Source: Hominisplanchenecus faecis
GTDB taxonomy: Bacteria > Bacillota > Clostridia > Lachnospirales > Lachnospiraceae
Assembly (NCBI RefSeq): GCF_020687205.1
Contig: NZ_JAJEQE010000016.1
Location: forward strand, 1 to 61,123
Direction of reading: 5' to 3'
DNA: 61,123 bases
Below, one piece after another: positions 52,915 to 61,123 of the stretch (position 1 is its first letter; each line of letters opens with the position of its first letter). A program made the position numbers and the translations under genes. Below the pieces are notes generated by a model. That model saw only the letters and a program-made list of their open reading frames with translations, did not search any database and was not told the DNA's origin.

Positions 52915-55900
52915 ATGAAAAAGCGAATGAAAAAGGTTATGGTACTTTTGATGGCAGCGGCACTGGCGGTTCCGGGACAGAGTCTGGCGGGTGCAGCAAA
53001 GATGGCTGTCGTAAATGCACAGGAGCAGGAGACGAAAGCAGTTGAGCTTCAGAGTGAATATTTCAATATGGCAAGCCGTTATGAGAAGGTTGTGTACAGC
53101 AAAGCAGATCATGGCTTTTATCTGGTAAAAAAAGGTGATCCTTTTTATTCAAATCAGCAGAAATTTGAAGTTTCTTTTTATGATATTGACAGCAATTCTT
53201 ATGAGCAGAAAACGACCATTTTACGGGCAGAAGACAGTTTTGTGAATGACGAAGGAATCTATTATATAAAAACAGAAAACAAAAGGCTGGCAAATGCCAT
53301 TGAACAAAATGGGAAAACGTATAGGTATGACTGCAATGCCACGCTGTATGAATATGTTTTTGAAACAGGGGAAACAAAAGAAATCACGCTGGACAGCATG
53401 AAAAGCACCGCGAATTTCTCAGGGTTTATCAATGCACTTGGCGTAGATAAAAAGGGAAGGATCTATGTGGCCAATGCCAGCGATGATCTTTGCCTGTACG
53501 ACAGCACCGGAAAATCTCTGGCAACAGCACCGTATGAAGGAAGCATTTTACAGTTTTACGGATTTGATACGGTCAGCGGCAATTTTTATTACAGAGGAAC
53601 TTATAACTGGAGATACTGGGGAAACGATCATGACATGGCGTCTTTAATGGCAGGAAATGTCGGTGAGGACAATACACTTCATCTGCCGGAGGCAAATCTG
53701 ATGATGTTGTATCAGTCTTATTTCTATGAGAGAAATAAACCGGCAGAGATGTTAAATGATAAATATCTGGCAGTGCTCAATACCTTACAGAGTCCGAACG
53801 CCATTACGATTCTGGATTCCAACAGCTATGATTACAACGATCACACGGAGCAAAGTACGGTGATCAATATCATTGACAGCAGTGTTTCGGTTTCTTCTCT
53901 GAATATTGCAAACAAAGATGCGATCAAATTTGTGGCACTTGCGGGAAAATCAACCTACAAAAATAATTTTGATGTCAGCAGTTACGGAACCAGATGTGCT
54001 TTGAGTGAAGATGAAAAGAGCATTTATGTCAAGACAGATACAAACACGCTCACGCAGTATTCCATGGAAGATAGAAAGAAAAAAGTGGACATCGTTACCG
54101 AGCATCCGGTCTACAGTTTCTGGGTGGATGGTGATATATGCCGTGTTGTAGAAAAAGAAGAGGATCAGTTTTATCTTGAAACATTGGATCTGAAAATCCC
54201 GACAACTTTTGAAGTGCAGGCACCAGAGTCCATGAAGGTATCTGAGAGCGACAAGCTGATCTGTACAACAGAAGGTTCCTGCAAAATGGATTACACTTAT
54301 GAATCCTCGGATCCGAACATAGTAAGTGTGGATGAAACAGGAGGTCTCAATGCCTGGAAAGCAGGAACAGCGACCATCACGATCACAGCAGAAACGATAG
54401 GCGTTACAAAACAGGTCACGATCACGGTGGATGGTTCACAGTACGAAGATGCAGAAGTGTTTTCAAAGGTAAACCTGGAGGGAGCAGCATCCGACAACAT
54501 TCATCTGCCGCATTATTCTTCTTATTATGGAAGTACCACGAAGTCTTATCTGGCACAGACAGCAGACGGCGGATATCAGCGTGCAGAATATATCAATGAT
54601 AAGATCGTGGTTGAGACTTACGACAGCAAACTGAATCTGGTCTCTTCTAAAAATGTTGCGGCAGAACTTCCGATTTTTGGTGGGATCTATATTGGCGAAA
54701 ATTATAATTATGCAGTTTTTGGACAGATGAACAAAGAAGAATCGGATGAGTGTGAAGTATTCCGTTTCGTGAAATATGATAAGAACTGGAATCGCCTTGC
54801 ACAGTGCAGTGTTAAAGGAGCCAACACCTACATTCCATTTGATGCTGGCGGTCTCAGCATGACGGAAACAGACGGCAAACTTTATATCCACACCTGCCAC
54901 GAAATGTATCAGTCGGACGACGGATATCATCATCAGGCAAACTGCAGTTTTGTGGTCAATGAAGAAGATATGACACTTGTGGATTCTTATACAGGAGTCA
55001 TGAATCTGGGAGAAGGTTATGTCAGCCATTCTTTCATGCAGCTGATCAGAACGGACGGAGAATACATTTACCGTGTGGATCTCGGAGATGCTTATCCAAG
55101 AGGCATTGCATTTACCATGACCAAGACCGGTGACAAACTGCAAGATCCGAGTCTGTACGGCAGTCTTTTCACAATCGATGGAAATACAGGCTATAATTAT
55201 ACTGGATATTCTCTGACTGGTCTGGAACTGTCAGAAGAATATTATCTGGTTGCAGGTCTTGGTGTCGAAAAACTGAATGATGATCAGAAAAATATATTTA
55301 TAAGCAGTTCGAGAAAAGCGGAACCTTCCGGAAACAGAACCTGGATCACCAACTATGTAAATGGTGCAGACGTTGATGTTACCACGCCAAAACTGGTTAA
55401 GATCACGAAAAATCAGTTCCTGCTGATGTGGGAAGAAAAAGCATCCGGAAAACAGAACTACACCACAAAAATGATGCTGATGAATGCAGACGGAAGCAGG
55501 ACAAGTAAGGTATATTCCGCACCGCTTGCCCTGTCAGAATGTCAGCCGATCTGTGATACAGACGGAAACGTCGTATGGTATGTCACAGACAACGGCAAAC
55601 CGGTGATAATCAAGATCAATCCATACTGCCTTGAAGAGGTAAGCAAAGAAACCGGCGGAAGTCTGGAAGAGAATACCGGCGGAAACAATGGCGGAAATAC
55701 CGGAGGCAATACCGGCGGAAACACCGGAGGTAATATTTCCTGGGGTGATGGTGATATCGACTGGGATTGGGGATTTGATCCAAAACCGGACAATTCAGAC
55801 ACAGATAAAACAGAGAATACTCAGACAAAGCCGCAGAAGACGATAAAAGTCGGCAAGCCAAAGATTACCTTAAAGAGATCTAAAACGAAGATTCAGGTTC

Positions 55901-56100
55901 AGTTTAAAAAAGTAAAAAATGCGAAGAAATATCAGATTCAGTATGCGACCAACAAGAAATTTAAAAAAGCAAAATCCAAAACGACCACAAAACTGAAATA
56001 TACGATCAAAGGTTTAAAGAAAAATAAGAAGTATTATGTCCGTGTACGAGGCGTGAACGGAAAGAAAAAAGGAAGCTGGTCAGCAGTAAAAAAGAAATAG
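52915..56100 (+). CDS. Secreted Ig-like/FN3 protein with Gly-Asn linker
   Basis: A 1061-residue secreted protein. The start at 52915 (AAAGGAG upstream) gives a signal peptide (MKKRMKKVMVLLMAAALAVP, cleavage near AGA). The N-terminal 400 residues look like a beta-propeller; a Big_2-type Ig domain ('SSDPNIVSVDETGGLNAW') follows near residue 470; then more beta sequence, a repeated Gly-Asn-Thr linker (GGNTGGNTGGN) near residue 935, and a Lys-rich fibronectin-III-like end. No LPXTG. Probably a surface or extracellular binding protein of the same kind as the two giant proteins upstream. Confidence 0.88.
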   Translation: MKKRMKKVMVLLMAAALAVPGQSLAGAAKMAVVNAQEQETKAVELQSEYFNMASRYEKVVYSKADHGFYLVKKGDPFYSNQQKFEVSFYDIDSNSYEQKTTILRAEDSFVNDEGIYYIKTENKRLANAIEQNGKTYRYDCNATLYEYVFETGETKEITLDSMKSTANFSGFINALGVDKKGRIYVANASDDLCLYDSTGKSLATAPYEGSILQFYGFDTVSGNFYYRGTYNWRYWGNDHDMASLMAGNVGEDNTLHLPEANLMMLYQSYFYERNKPAEMLNDKYLAVLNTLQSPNAITILDSNSYDYNDHTEQSTVINIIDSSVSVSSLNIANKDAIKFVALAGKSTYKNNFDVSSYGTRCALSEDEKSIYVKTDTNTLTQYSMEDRKKKVDIVTEHPVYSFWVDGDICRVVEKEEDQFYLETLDLKIPTTFEVQAPESMKVSESDKLICTTEGSCKMDYTYESSDPNIVSVDETGGLNAWKAGTATITITAETIGVTKQVTITVDGSQYEDAEVFSKVNLEGAASDNIHLPHYSSYYGSTTKSYLAQTADGGYQRAEYINDKIVVETYDSKLNLVSSKNVAAELPIFGGIYIGENYNYAVFGQMNKEESDECEVFRFVKYDKNWNRLAQCSVKGANTYIPFDAGGLSMTETDGKLYIHTCHEMYQSDDGYHHQANCSFVVNEEDMTLVDSYTGVMNLGEGYVSHSFMQLIRTDGEYIYRVDLGDAYPRGIAFTMTKTGDKLQDPSLYGSLFTIDGNTGYNYTGYSLTGLELSEEYYLVAGLGVEKLNDDQKNIFISSSRKAEPSGNRTWITNYVNGADVDVTTPKLVKITKNQFLLMWEEKASGKQNYTTKMMLMNADGSRTSKVYSAPLALSECQPICDTDGNVVWYVTDNGKPVIIKINPYCLEEVSKETGGSLEENTGGNNGGNTGGNTGGNTGGNISWGDGDIDWDWGFDPKPDNSDTDKTENTQTKPQKTIKVGKPKITLKRSKTKIQVQFKKVKNAKKYQIQYATNKKFKKAKSKTTTKLKYTIKGLKKNKKYYVRVRGVNGKKKGSWSAVKKK

Positions 56101-56128
56101 TGAGCAGTAAAGAAGGAAGGTTTTTGTT

Positions 56129-57475
56129 TTGAAAAGCAGTAAATATGAAATTGATATGTGCAATGGAAGTATCATGGACAAATTAATTTCGTTTTCACTC
56201 CCGCTGATGTTATCCGGTATTCTGCAGCTGATGTTCAATGCAGTGGACATCATCGTAGTGGGAAGATTCAGTGGGAAACAGGCATTGGCGGCGGTTGGTT
56301 CAACCACCGCCCTGATCAATGTTTTCACCAATCTTTTTATTGGTATTTCGCTTGGGGCAAATGTACTGGCGGCAAGGTTTTATGCGATGGGCAAATCAAA
56401 AGAAATGTCGGAAACAGTACATACTTCGATCACGCTGGCGATGGTCAGCGGTGTGATCATGGCATTTGTCGGTGTTCTATTTGCGAGAGGTGCACTGGAA
56501 TTGATGGGAACGCCGGATGATGTCATTGATCAGTCTACGCTGTATATGCGGATTTATTTTATGGGCATGCCGTTTTTTATGCTCTATAACTACGGGGCGG
56601 CGATCCTTCGAGCGATCGGAGATACGAAGCGGCCGCTTCTTTTTCTGATCATCTCCGGACTGATCAACGCAGCATTGAATATGCTGCTCGTTATTTACTG
56701 TCATATGGCAGTGGAAGGCGTGGCGATCGCTACGGTGATCTCACAGCTGATCTCCTGTATCCTGGTATTATGGTGCCTGTATAAATCGGAAGGCAGCTAC
56801 CAGCTCCGTTTTTCAAAACTGCAGATCAAAGGCGTTTATCTGAAGCAGATTTTTCAGGTCGGAATCCCGGCAGGGATCCAGAGCATGATCATCAATTTTT
56901 CTAACGTACTTTTGCAGTCATCGGTCAATTCCTTTGGTTCTACCGCCATGGCAGGTTATACGGCGGCCAATAATATACTGGGATTTCTCTATGCGGCAGT
57001 CAATTCGATCACGCAGGCATGCATGAGTTTCACAAGCCAGAATTATGGTGTCGGCAAATACAAACGTATGGATAAAGTGTTGATCGACTGCCTGATCCTG
57101 ACGGTTGTTGTTGCCGGAGTGCTTGGATGCGGTTCTTATCTTCTCGGATCGGAGATTCTTCGGATTTACACAGAAGAAGAGAAAGTTATCCGCTGCGGAA
57201 TGGAAATTTTATCGATCACGACTGTGCCGTATTTTTTGTGCGGTATCATGGATCTGTTTCCGGGAGCACTCAGAGGCATGGGCTATTCTGCCGTACCGAT
57301 GATCCTTTCGATTATCGGTACCGTAGGTATGCGAGTGGTATGGATTTTTGGAATCTTTCCGCATCATCGTTCTTTGTATGTGCTGTTTATTTCGTATCCG
57401 GGTTCCTGGCTGTTCACGATCATTATGCAGGTGATCTGCTTTTATTTTGTAAGGAAAAAGATACATCAGATGTGA
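56129..57475 (+). CDS. MATE family efflux transporter 1
   Basis: A 448-residue membrane protein with 12 hydrophobic segments and MATE features: 'FSLPLMLSGILQLMFNAVDIIVVGRFSG' (about residues 17-44), 'GTPDDVIDQSTLYMRIYF' and 'GIPAGIQSMIINFSNVLLQS'. MATE proteins export cationic or toxic compounds using an ion gradient. TTG or ATG start; here the GTTTTG region precedes a GAAGG site. A second MATE gene lies downstream with a methyltransferase gene between. Substrate unknown. Confidence 0.93.
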   Translation: MKSSKYEIDMCNGSIMDKLISFSLPLMLSGILQLMFNAVDIIVVGRFSGKQALAAVGSTTALINVFTNLFIGISLGANVLAARFYAMGKSKEMSETVHTSITLAMVSGVIMAFVGVLFARGALELMGTPDDVIDQSTLYMRIYFMGMPFFMLYNYGAAILRAIGDTKRPLLFLIISGLINAALNMLLVIYCHMAVEGVAIATVISQLISCILVLWCLYKSEGSYQLRFSKLQIKGVYLKQIFQVGIPAGIQSMIINFSNVLLQSSVNSFGSTAMAGYTAANNILGFLYAAVNSITQACMSFTSQNYGVGKYKRMDKVLIDCLILTVVVAGVLGCGSYLLGSEILRIYTEEEKVIRCGMEILSITTVPYFLCGIMDLFPGALRGMGYSAVPMILSIIGTVGMRVVWIFGIFPHHRSLYVLFISYPGSWLFTIIMQVICFYFVRKKIHQM

Positions 57476-57480
57476 GAAAA

Positions 57481-57530
57481 CTCCCATCTGATATAGCCTC
57501 CGGCAGATTGCAGAGGTGCACAGAAGAATA
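57481..57530. repeat. Structured dispersed repeat, copy C (right half only)
   Basis: A 50-nt block matching 52241-52290 of copy B with about three differences (CTCCCATCTGATATAGCCTC, then GGCAGATTGCAGAGGTGCAC). The left half is absent; the block begins 5 nt after the MATE stop codon. Confidence 0.8.
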
Positions 57531-57602
57531 TATCATGCGATCCATGACGTGCACCCCGCAGCAAGAATGTCGGAGCCATTCTTGATAAAGGAGACCGCAA
57601 AA

Positions 57603-58430
57603 TTGTCAGATATCATAGAAATTACGGATTTTGAAGATCCGAAACTGGACGTATATGCAAGAACAAAAGAAATCCAGCTTTTAAACCGTGCAAATCCAGA
57701 AGACGGGATTTTTATTGCAGAAAGTCCGAAAGTAGTGGAGCGGGCACTGGATGCGGGGTACGAGCCGATTTCTATTCTGGTGGAAAAGAGACACGTCGAA
57801 GGAGAAGCAAAACAGATCATAAAACGTTGCGGGCAGATCCCGGTGTATACGGCAGAATTTGATGTGCTCACAAAGATCACCGGTTTTAAACTGACGCGTG
57901 GCATGCTCTGTGCGATGCATCGCCGGAAATTTCCGTCCATGAGGGAAATCTGTGAAAATGCAAAACGCATTGCGGTGCTGGAAGAAGTGGTCAATCCGAC
58001 TAATATCGGGGCGATTTTTCGCTCAGCGGCAGCAATGCACATGAATGCGGTTCTGCTGACACCGGCATGCAGCAATCCACTTTACCGGCGGGCGATCCGC
58101 GTCAGTATGGGGACAGTTTTCCAGATTCCGTGGACTTTTGTGGATAACTCCGTTTCCTGGCCGGAAGGCGGGATTCAGCTTTTACACAAAATGGGATTTA
58201 AAATGGCGGCACTTGCCTTAAGCGGTGATTCGATCCGCATCGATGATCCGCTTTTGCAGAAAGAAGAAAAGCTTGCTATCCTCCTTGGAACAGAAGGAGA
58301 CGGTCTGACATCCCGGACGATCGCAGACTGCGATTACACCGTCAAAATACCGATGTCGCATGGCGTGGATTCTTTAAATGTGGCAGCTGCAAGTGCCGTA
58401 GCATTCTGGCAGCTGAGAAAAGAAAAGTAA
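57603..58430 (+). CDS. TrmH/SpoU family RNA 2'-O-methyltransferase
   Basis: A 275-residue SPOUT methyltransferase. An N-terminal RNA-binding domain ('DGIFIAESPKVVERALDAG') is followed by the knot domain with motif 1 'EEVVNPTNIGAIFRSAAA' (Asn and Arg), motif 2 'ILLGTEGDGLT' and motif 3 'IPMSHGVDSLNVAAASAVAFW'. It methylates a ribose in rRNA or tRNA with SAM. The TTG at 57603 follows AAAGGAG and is preferred to the longer reading from 57516, which begins inside the repeat. The next MATE gene starts 3 nt after its stop. Confidence 0.92.
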   Translation: MSDIIEITDFEDPKLDVYARTKEIQLLNRANPEDGIFIAESPKVVERALDAGYEPISILVEKRHVEGEAKQIIKRCGQIPVYTAEFDVLTKITGFKLTRGMLCAMHRRKFPSMREICENAKRIAVLEEVVNPTNIGAIFRSAAAMHMNAVLLTPACSNPLYRRAIRVSMGTVFQIPWTFVDNSVSWPEGGIQLLHKMGFKMAALALSGDSIRIDDPLLQKEEKLAILLGTEGDGLTSRTIADCDYTVKIPMSHGVDSLNVAAASAVAFWQLRKEK

Positions 58431-58433
58431 GAA

Positions 58434-59792
58434 ATGGGAAAACAGAGGAAAACAAAAAATATAGATCTGACGGTCGGAAACATCACCTCGAGCCTGTGGA
58501 AATTTGCGGTTCCGCTGATGCTTGGAAATGTGCTTCAGCAGCTCTACAACCTGGTCGATACCTGGGTGGTCGGTCATTATATCGGAGATAATGCACTGGC
58601 AGCCGTCGGTTCGTCTTACACGTTAATGACCTTCTTGACATCGATCGTCATCGGGCTTTGTCTTGGAAGCAGTGCATTTTTATCGATGGCTTATGGCAAA
58701 AAAAATCAGGATCTGATCCGAAACGGCATTTTTATTTCTGCGGTTATGATCGGCTCACTGGCGGTAATCCTGACCGGGATCATTTATATCTGGATGAATC
58801 CGATGATCCGTCTGCTTCAGGTGCCGCAGGAAACGACAGCGGCGATGCGGGAATATCTTTTTTATGTCTTTATCGGATTTTTTGCCACTTTTTTATATAA
58901 TTATGTTGCAAACGTACTGCGTGGAATCGGAAATTCCGTCACACCGCTTTTTTTCCTTGGAATTTCCGTGATCTTAAATATTTTTCTGGATTTATACTTT
59001 GTGCTGGTTCTGCACATGGGGATCAAAGGTGCGGCCGTTGCGACCGTGATCGCACAGTATGTTTCCGGAGTCGGTATTCTGCTGTATTTTCTGATGCGTT
59101 ATCCGGAATACCATATCAGCAGAAAAGATATGAAATGGAACCGTGAAAACTTAAAACAGATCATGTCACTTTCCGGTTTTACCTGTCTGCAGCAGTCCGT
59201 GATGAATTTCGGTATTCTGGTCGTGCAGGGAATTGTCAACAGCTTCGGAGCGACCGTTATGGCAGCATTTGCCGTGGCAGTCAAGATCGACACGATCGCA
59301 TATATGCCGGTCGGTGATTTCGGAAATGCATTTTCCGTCTTTGTAGCCCAGAACTACGGAGCCGGCAAGAAAGAACGTATCCGTCAGGGGATCCGCCAGT
59401 CAGTGATCAGCGTGATCCTGTTCTGCATTGTGATCAGCTGCGGTGTCTTTGTTCTGGCACAGCCGCTGATGCAGCTGTTTGTTTCCGAGACGAGCAGGGA
59501 GATCATTGCAGTCGGCGTGCAGTATTTAAGAATCGAAGGAGCCTGTTATGTTGGAATCGGCCTTTTGTTTATGCTCTATGGCTATTACCGTGCTGTGAAC
59601 CGCCCGAACATGTCGGTGGTGCTCACGGTCATTTCCCTTGGAACAAGAGTGCTGCTGTCTTACACCCTCTCCAAAATCTCGTGGCTTGGTGTGACAGGAA
59701 TCTGGGTATCCATTCCGATCGGATGGTTCCTTGCGGATGCGGTGGGGATTCTGGTGTATCTGCGTAGCAGGAGATTGGATGAGAAAGGATGA
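58434..59792 (+). CDS. MATE family efflux transporter 2
   Basis: A 452-residue 12-helix MATE protein: 'KFAVPLMLGNVLQQLYNLVDTWVVGHYIGDNALAAVGSS' near the N-terminus (about residues 22-60), 'RGIGNSVTPLFFLGISVILNIFLDLYF' and 'SGFTCLQQSVMNFGILVVQG'. It has its own distinct sequence from the first MATE. It begins 3 nt after the methyltransferase stop, so they are cotranscribed. The following PAS gene starts 4 nt after its stop. Substrate unknown. Confidence 0.94.
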   Translation: MGKQRKTKNIDLTVGNITSSLWKFAVPLMLGNVLQQLYNLVDTWVVGHYIGDNALAAVGSSYTLMTFLTSIVIGLCLGSSAFLSMAYGKKNQDLIRNGIFISAVMIGSLAVILTGIIYIWMNPMIRLLQVPQETTAAMREYLFYVFIGFFATFLYNYVANVLRGIGNSVTPLFFLGISVILNIFLDLYFVLVLHMGIKGAAVATVIAQYVSGVGILLYFLMRYPEYHISRKDMKWNRENLKQIMSLSGFTCLQQSVMNFGILVVQGIVNSFGATVMAAFAVAVKIDTIAYMPVGDFGNAFSVFVAQNYGAGKKERIRQGIRQSVISVILFCIVISCGVFVLAQPLMQLFVSETSREIIAVGVQYLRIEGACYVGIGLLFMLYGYYRAVNRPNMSVVLTVISLGTRVLLSYTLSKISWLGVTGIWVSIPIGWFLADAVGILVYLRSRRLDEKG

Positions 59793-59796
59793 TATT

Positions 59797-60186
59797 ATGG
59801 AATTAGGGGCATATTTTAAAAGTATTATCGATCAGGATCGTGCAGCTGTTGTGATCTGCAGCCTGGATCACAAAATCATTTATATGAATCCGGCGGCAGC
59901 TGCCAATTATCATAAGTATGGCGGAGCAGAATTGCTTGGCAAAAGCCTTCTGGACTGCCACGGGGCACATTCCAACGAAAGAATCAAAGAAGTCGTTGCA
60001 TGGTTTGCCAAAAGCGAAGAAAACAATCTCATATATACATCTCATAATGAAAAACAGAACAAAGATGTATATATGGTGGCACTTCGTGATGCAGATAAAA
60101 AACTGATCGGATATTATGAGAAACATGAATATCGCAATAAAGAAAACATGGAAAAGTATCATATGACTTCAAAGTCAGAAGTCTGA
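59797..60186 (+). CDS. PAS-domain protein (PAS_10/DUF438-like)
   Basis: A 129-residue single-domain PAS protein: 'AAVVICSLDHKIIYMNPAAA' at the N-terminus, 'LLGKSLLDCHGAHSNERIKEV' in the middle and 'VYMVALRDADKKLIGYYE' near the end. The DCHGAHS segment resembles the 'NCHPPKS' loop of DUF438-type PAS domains that may bind heme or another cofactor. No output domain follows, so it may act on a partner. AAAGGATG precedes the ATG at 59797, which lies 4 nt after the MATE stop. Confidence 0.82.
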   Translation: MELGAYFKSIIDQDRAAVVICSLDHKIIYMNPAAAANYHKYGGAELLGKSLLDCHGAHSNERIKEVVAWFAKSEENNLIYTSHNEKQNKDVYMVALRDADKKLIGYYEKHEYRNKENMEKYHMTSKSEV

Positions 60187-60210
60187 AAATGCAGGAATTG
60201 CAGGCAGAAT

Positions 60211-60346
60211 ATATCAAATGTAAGATGACTTCCGCCTCCGTAGACGGCGAGTAACAAGTTTGTATCAGTGGCGGGATTCAATCGCCTATCTGATTTGATA
60301 TAAGCATTGGTGGATTGCAAATATCCGCTTGGCACAGATGAAAAGA
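60211..60346. repeat. Structured dispersed repeat, copy D
   Basis: Outer stem ATATCAAAT (60211-60219) with ATTTGATAT (60293-60301); second stem GACTTCCGCC with GGCGGGATTC; then a hairpin GTGGAT/ATCCGC at 60310-60328 shared with copy A. ACAAGTTTGTATCAGTGGCG matches the centre of copy B with one change. Ends 8 nt before the SseB-like start. Confidence 0.7.
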
Positions 60347-60353
60347 GGAATAT

Positions 60354-60797
60354 ATGGCAGATCATAAAAATAAAAAACAGAACGAAACAGTCGATGCCGG
60401 ACTGTGTGGAAACGAAAAAATAGAAGAAGCCATCGCGGCACTTCAGCAGGAACCGACACAGGAAATGCTGGCACATACCCTGACGGTAATCCGCAGGCGT
60501 ATGCAGGAAAACGGACAGTTTATCGTGGCAGTAGAACCGCCGACCGGAGACGGTCAGATTCGGGTGCAGGCGATAAAGACCGCTGACGGAAAAGCGTGGT
60601 GGGCAGCATTTACAAGCTTTGAAGAAGAATTAAAAGGCGGCGGAAGCGTAAAATCCACCTTCCTGGCAAATATCGATAAATTGTTTGCATCCGCTCTGAC
60701 CGTACCGGAAATCGCAGGAGTCATCATCAATCCATGGAACAGGACGATCCAGCTGGATAAAAACCTGATCCAGATCATAGAAGGTGCGAAAAGATAA
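60354..60797 (+). CDS. SseB-like domain protein
   Basis: A 147-residue soluble protein resembling the N-terminal domain of SseB-family proteins: 'EEAIAALQQEPTQEMLAHTL' early, 'WWAAFTSFEEELKGGG' in the middle and 'EIAGVIINPWNRTIQLDKNLI' at the end (the 'G--INPW---I-L' motif is the family hallmark). The role of the family outside secretion systems is not known. AGAGGAA lies before the ATG. Structured repeat D occupies its leader. Confidence 0.82.
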   Translation: MADHKNKKQNETVDAGLCGNEKIEEAIAALQQEPTQEMLAHTLTVIRRRMQENGQFIVAVEPPTGDGQIRVQAIKTADGKAWWAAFTSFEEELKGGGSVKSTFLANIDKLFASALTVPEIAGVIINPWNRTIQLDKNLIQIIEGAKR

Positions 60798-60835
60798 CCG
60801 GATGACAAGATTAAGAGCTGCAGAATGGTTTCTGT

Positions 60836-60908
60836 GGGAGTGTAAAATAAAGTGTGTAAGTTGAGAAAATAAAATTTCAAAGCTTACGCACTTTGTTTTA
60901 CACTCCCC
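60836..60908. repeat. Facing inverted ends, possible IS/MITE remnant or terminator
   Basis: GGGAGTGTAAAATAAAGTGTG (60836 onward) and its near reverse complement, ending CGCACTTTGTTTTACACTCC before 60907, pair over about 24 nt with two mismatches around a 23-nt loop. This looks like the two ends of a transposon brought together, or a large terminator of the SseB-like gene. Confidence 0.55.
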
Positions 60909-60924
60909 AACTTCCAATTTTCAT

Positions 60925-61030
60925 TTTTTCAAATTGCTCATAAAGCCAGAAATTGCAGATATGAGCCAACCCAATCCAATAACAATTAAAGCAATTTTCC
61001 ATCCTATACCATTATCAAATACAAAGATAT
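60925..61030 (-). pseudogene. C-terminal fragment of a small membrane protein
   Basis: On the minus strand the reading VFDNGIGWKIALIVIGLGWL then ISAISGFMSNLKK and a stop gives one clear membrane helix and a basic end. Upstream it meets stop codons within the tandem repeat at 61031-61064, and no start codon or ribosome site is present. It is probably the tail of a gene cut by an insertion. Confidence 0.35.
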
Positions 61031-61103
61031 GGTCCTATGTCAAGATTGGTCCTATGTCAAGATTTAGTACAAGTTAAAATGAGAAATTTCTCCCCATTTT
61101 AAC
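61031..61103. repeat. Tandem repeat and palindrome at the right edge
   Basis: GGTCCTATGTCAAGATT occurs twice in tandem (61031-61047 and 61048-61064). A palindrome GTTAAAATG ... CATTTTAAC follows (61074-61103). No gene is visible; this may be the left end of a mobile element that continues beyond the window. Confidence 0.45.
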
Positions 61104-61123
61104 CTGCCAGAAGCTCAGCCTCA

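Noticed and set aside
55680-55740. Short tandem GGAAATACCGG-like repeats as a CRISPR or satellite
   Set aside because: They are in frame and encode the Gly-Asn-Thr linker of the secreted protein; no unique spacers.
57516-57602. Longer N-terminus of the TrmH-type protein
   Set aside because: It would be encoded in the dispersed repeat and has no ribosome site; TTG at 57603 follows AAAGGAG.

Overview
The window reads as the chromosome of a spore-forming Firmicute of the Lachnospiraceae type (Blautia, Dorea or Mediterraneibacter-like). Reasons: AT-leaning sequence, strong GGAGG ribosome sites, a SpoIIID gene, Rrf2/YwnA and LytTR/GHKL regulators, CooC-type maturation ATPases as in acetogens, GH3 beta-glucosidases, Gram-positive Pel genes and very large secreted Ig-like proteins. 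I name no species. I see no tRNA, rRNA or CRISPR array.

Left part (1-9 kb), accessory and eroded. It opens with the right end of an IS200/IS605-type element. A four-gene cassette follows (DUF4869-like, a mini P-loop ATPase, an unknown 225-aa protein, a small immunity-like protein). Next is a composite transposon scar: IS66 tnpA and tnpB, a cut tnpC, a sliver of an inverted rhuM-like gene and an IS3-type transposase with a premature stop. Then comes a duplicated module with two Rrf2 regulators, two divergent Sir2-like proteins, a C_GCAxxG_C_C redox protein and remnants of a third Sir2-like gene and of a metallo-beta-lactamase-fold gene.

8.3-14.6 kb is a metal-centre maturation region: a DUF3786 protein, a TetR regulator, two CooC-like ATPases (plus a stub of a third), a MoxR-type AAA ATPase, a VWA protein and a small zinc ribbon. 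The promoters of the DUF3786 gene and of the cooC operon share the same inverted repeat and the same -35/-10 layout, so the TetR protein probably controls both. No client enzyme is in view.

14.7-22.9 kb: a LytTR/GHKL two-component pair, then a carbohydrate operon with a domain-swapped, membrane-anchored GH3 enzyme, a canonical GH3 enzyme and a GtrA-like membrane protein. Two direct repeats 21 bp apart ahead of the GH3 operon look like a LytTR site.

22.9-35 kb: an IS200 TnpA remnant, spoIIID, a uracil-DNA-glycosylase-family gene, then a Pel-like exopolysaccharide locus: Stealth-type phosphotransferase, PelD with an N-terminal SDR domain, PelE, a GT-C-like membrane protein, a DUF2194/PelA-like protein and a PelF cut after about 138 residues. 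No PelG is present, so the locus looks decapitated. A regulator with XRE and LuxR-type HTH domains follows from its own promoter.

35-50.3 kb: two giant secreted proteins (2652 aa; about 2156 aa if a -1 frameshift at an A AAA AAG heptamer is made) and a degenerate sortase-like protein. 50.3-61 kb: bioB-bioY under a BirA-type operator, a Nudix hydrolase, a third secreted Ig/FN3 protein, two MATE exporters flanking a TrmH-type methyltransferase, a PAS protein, an SseB-like protein and transposon-end-like repeats. Four copies of a structured dispersed repeat (near 24.2, 52.2, 57.5 and 60.2 kb) lie between genes of the right half.
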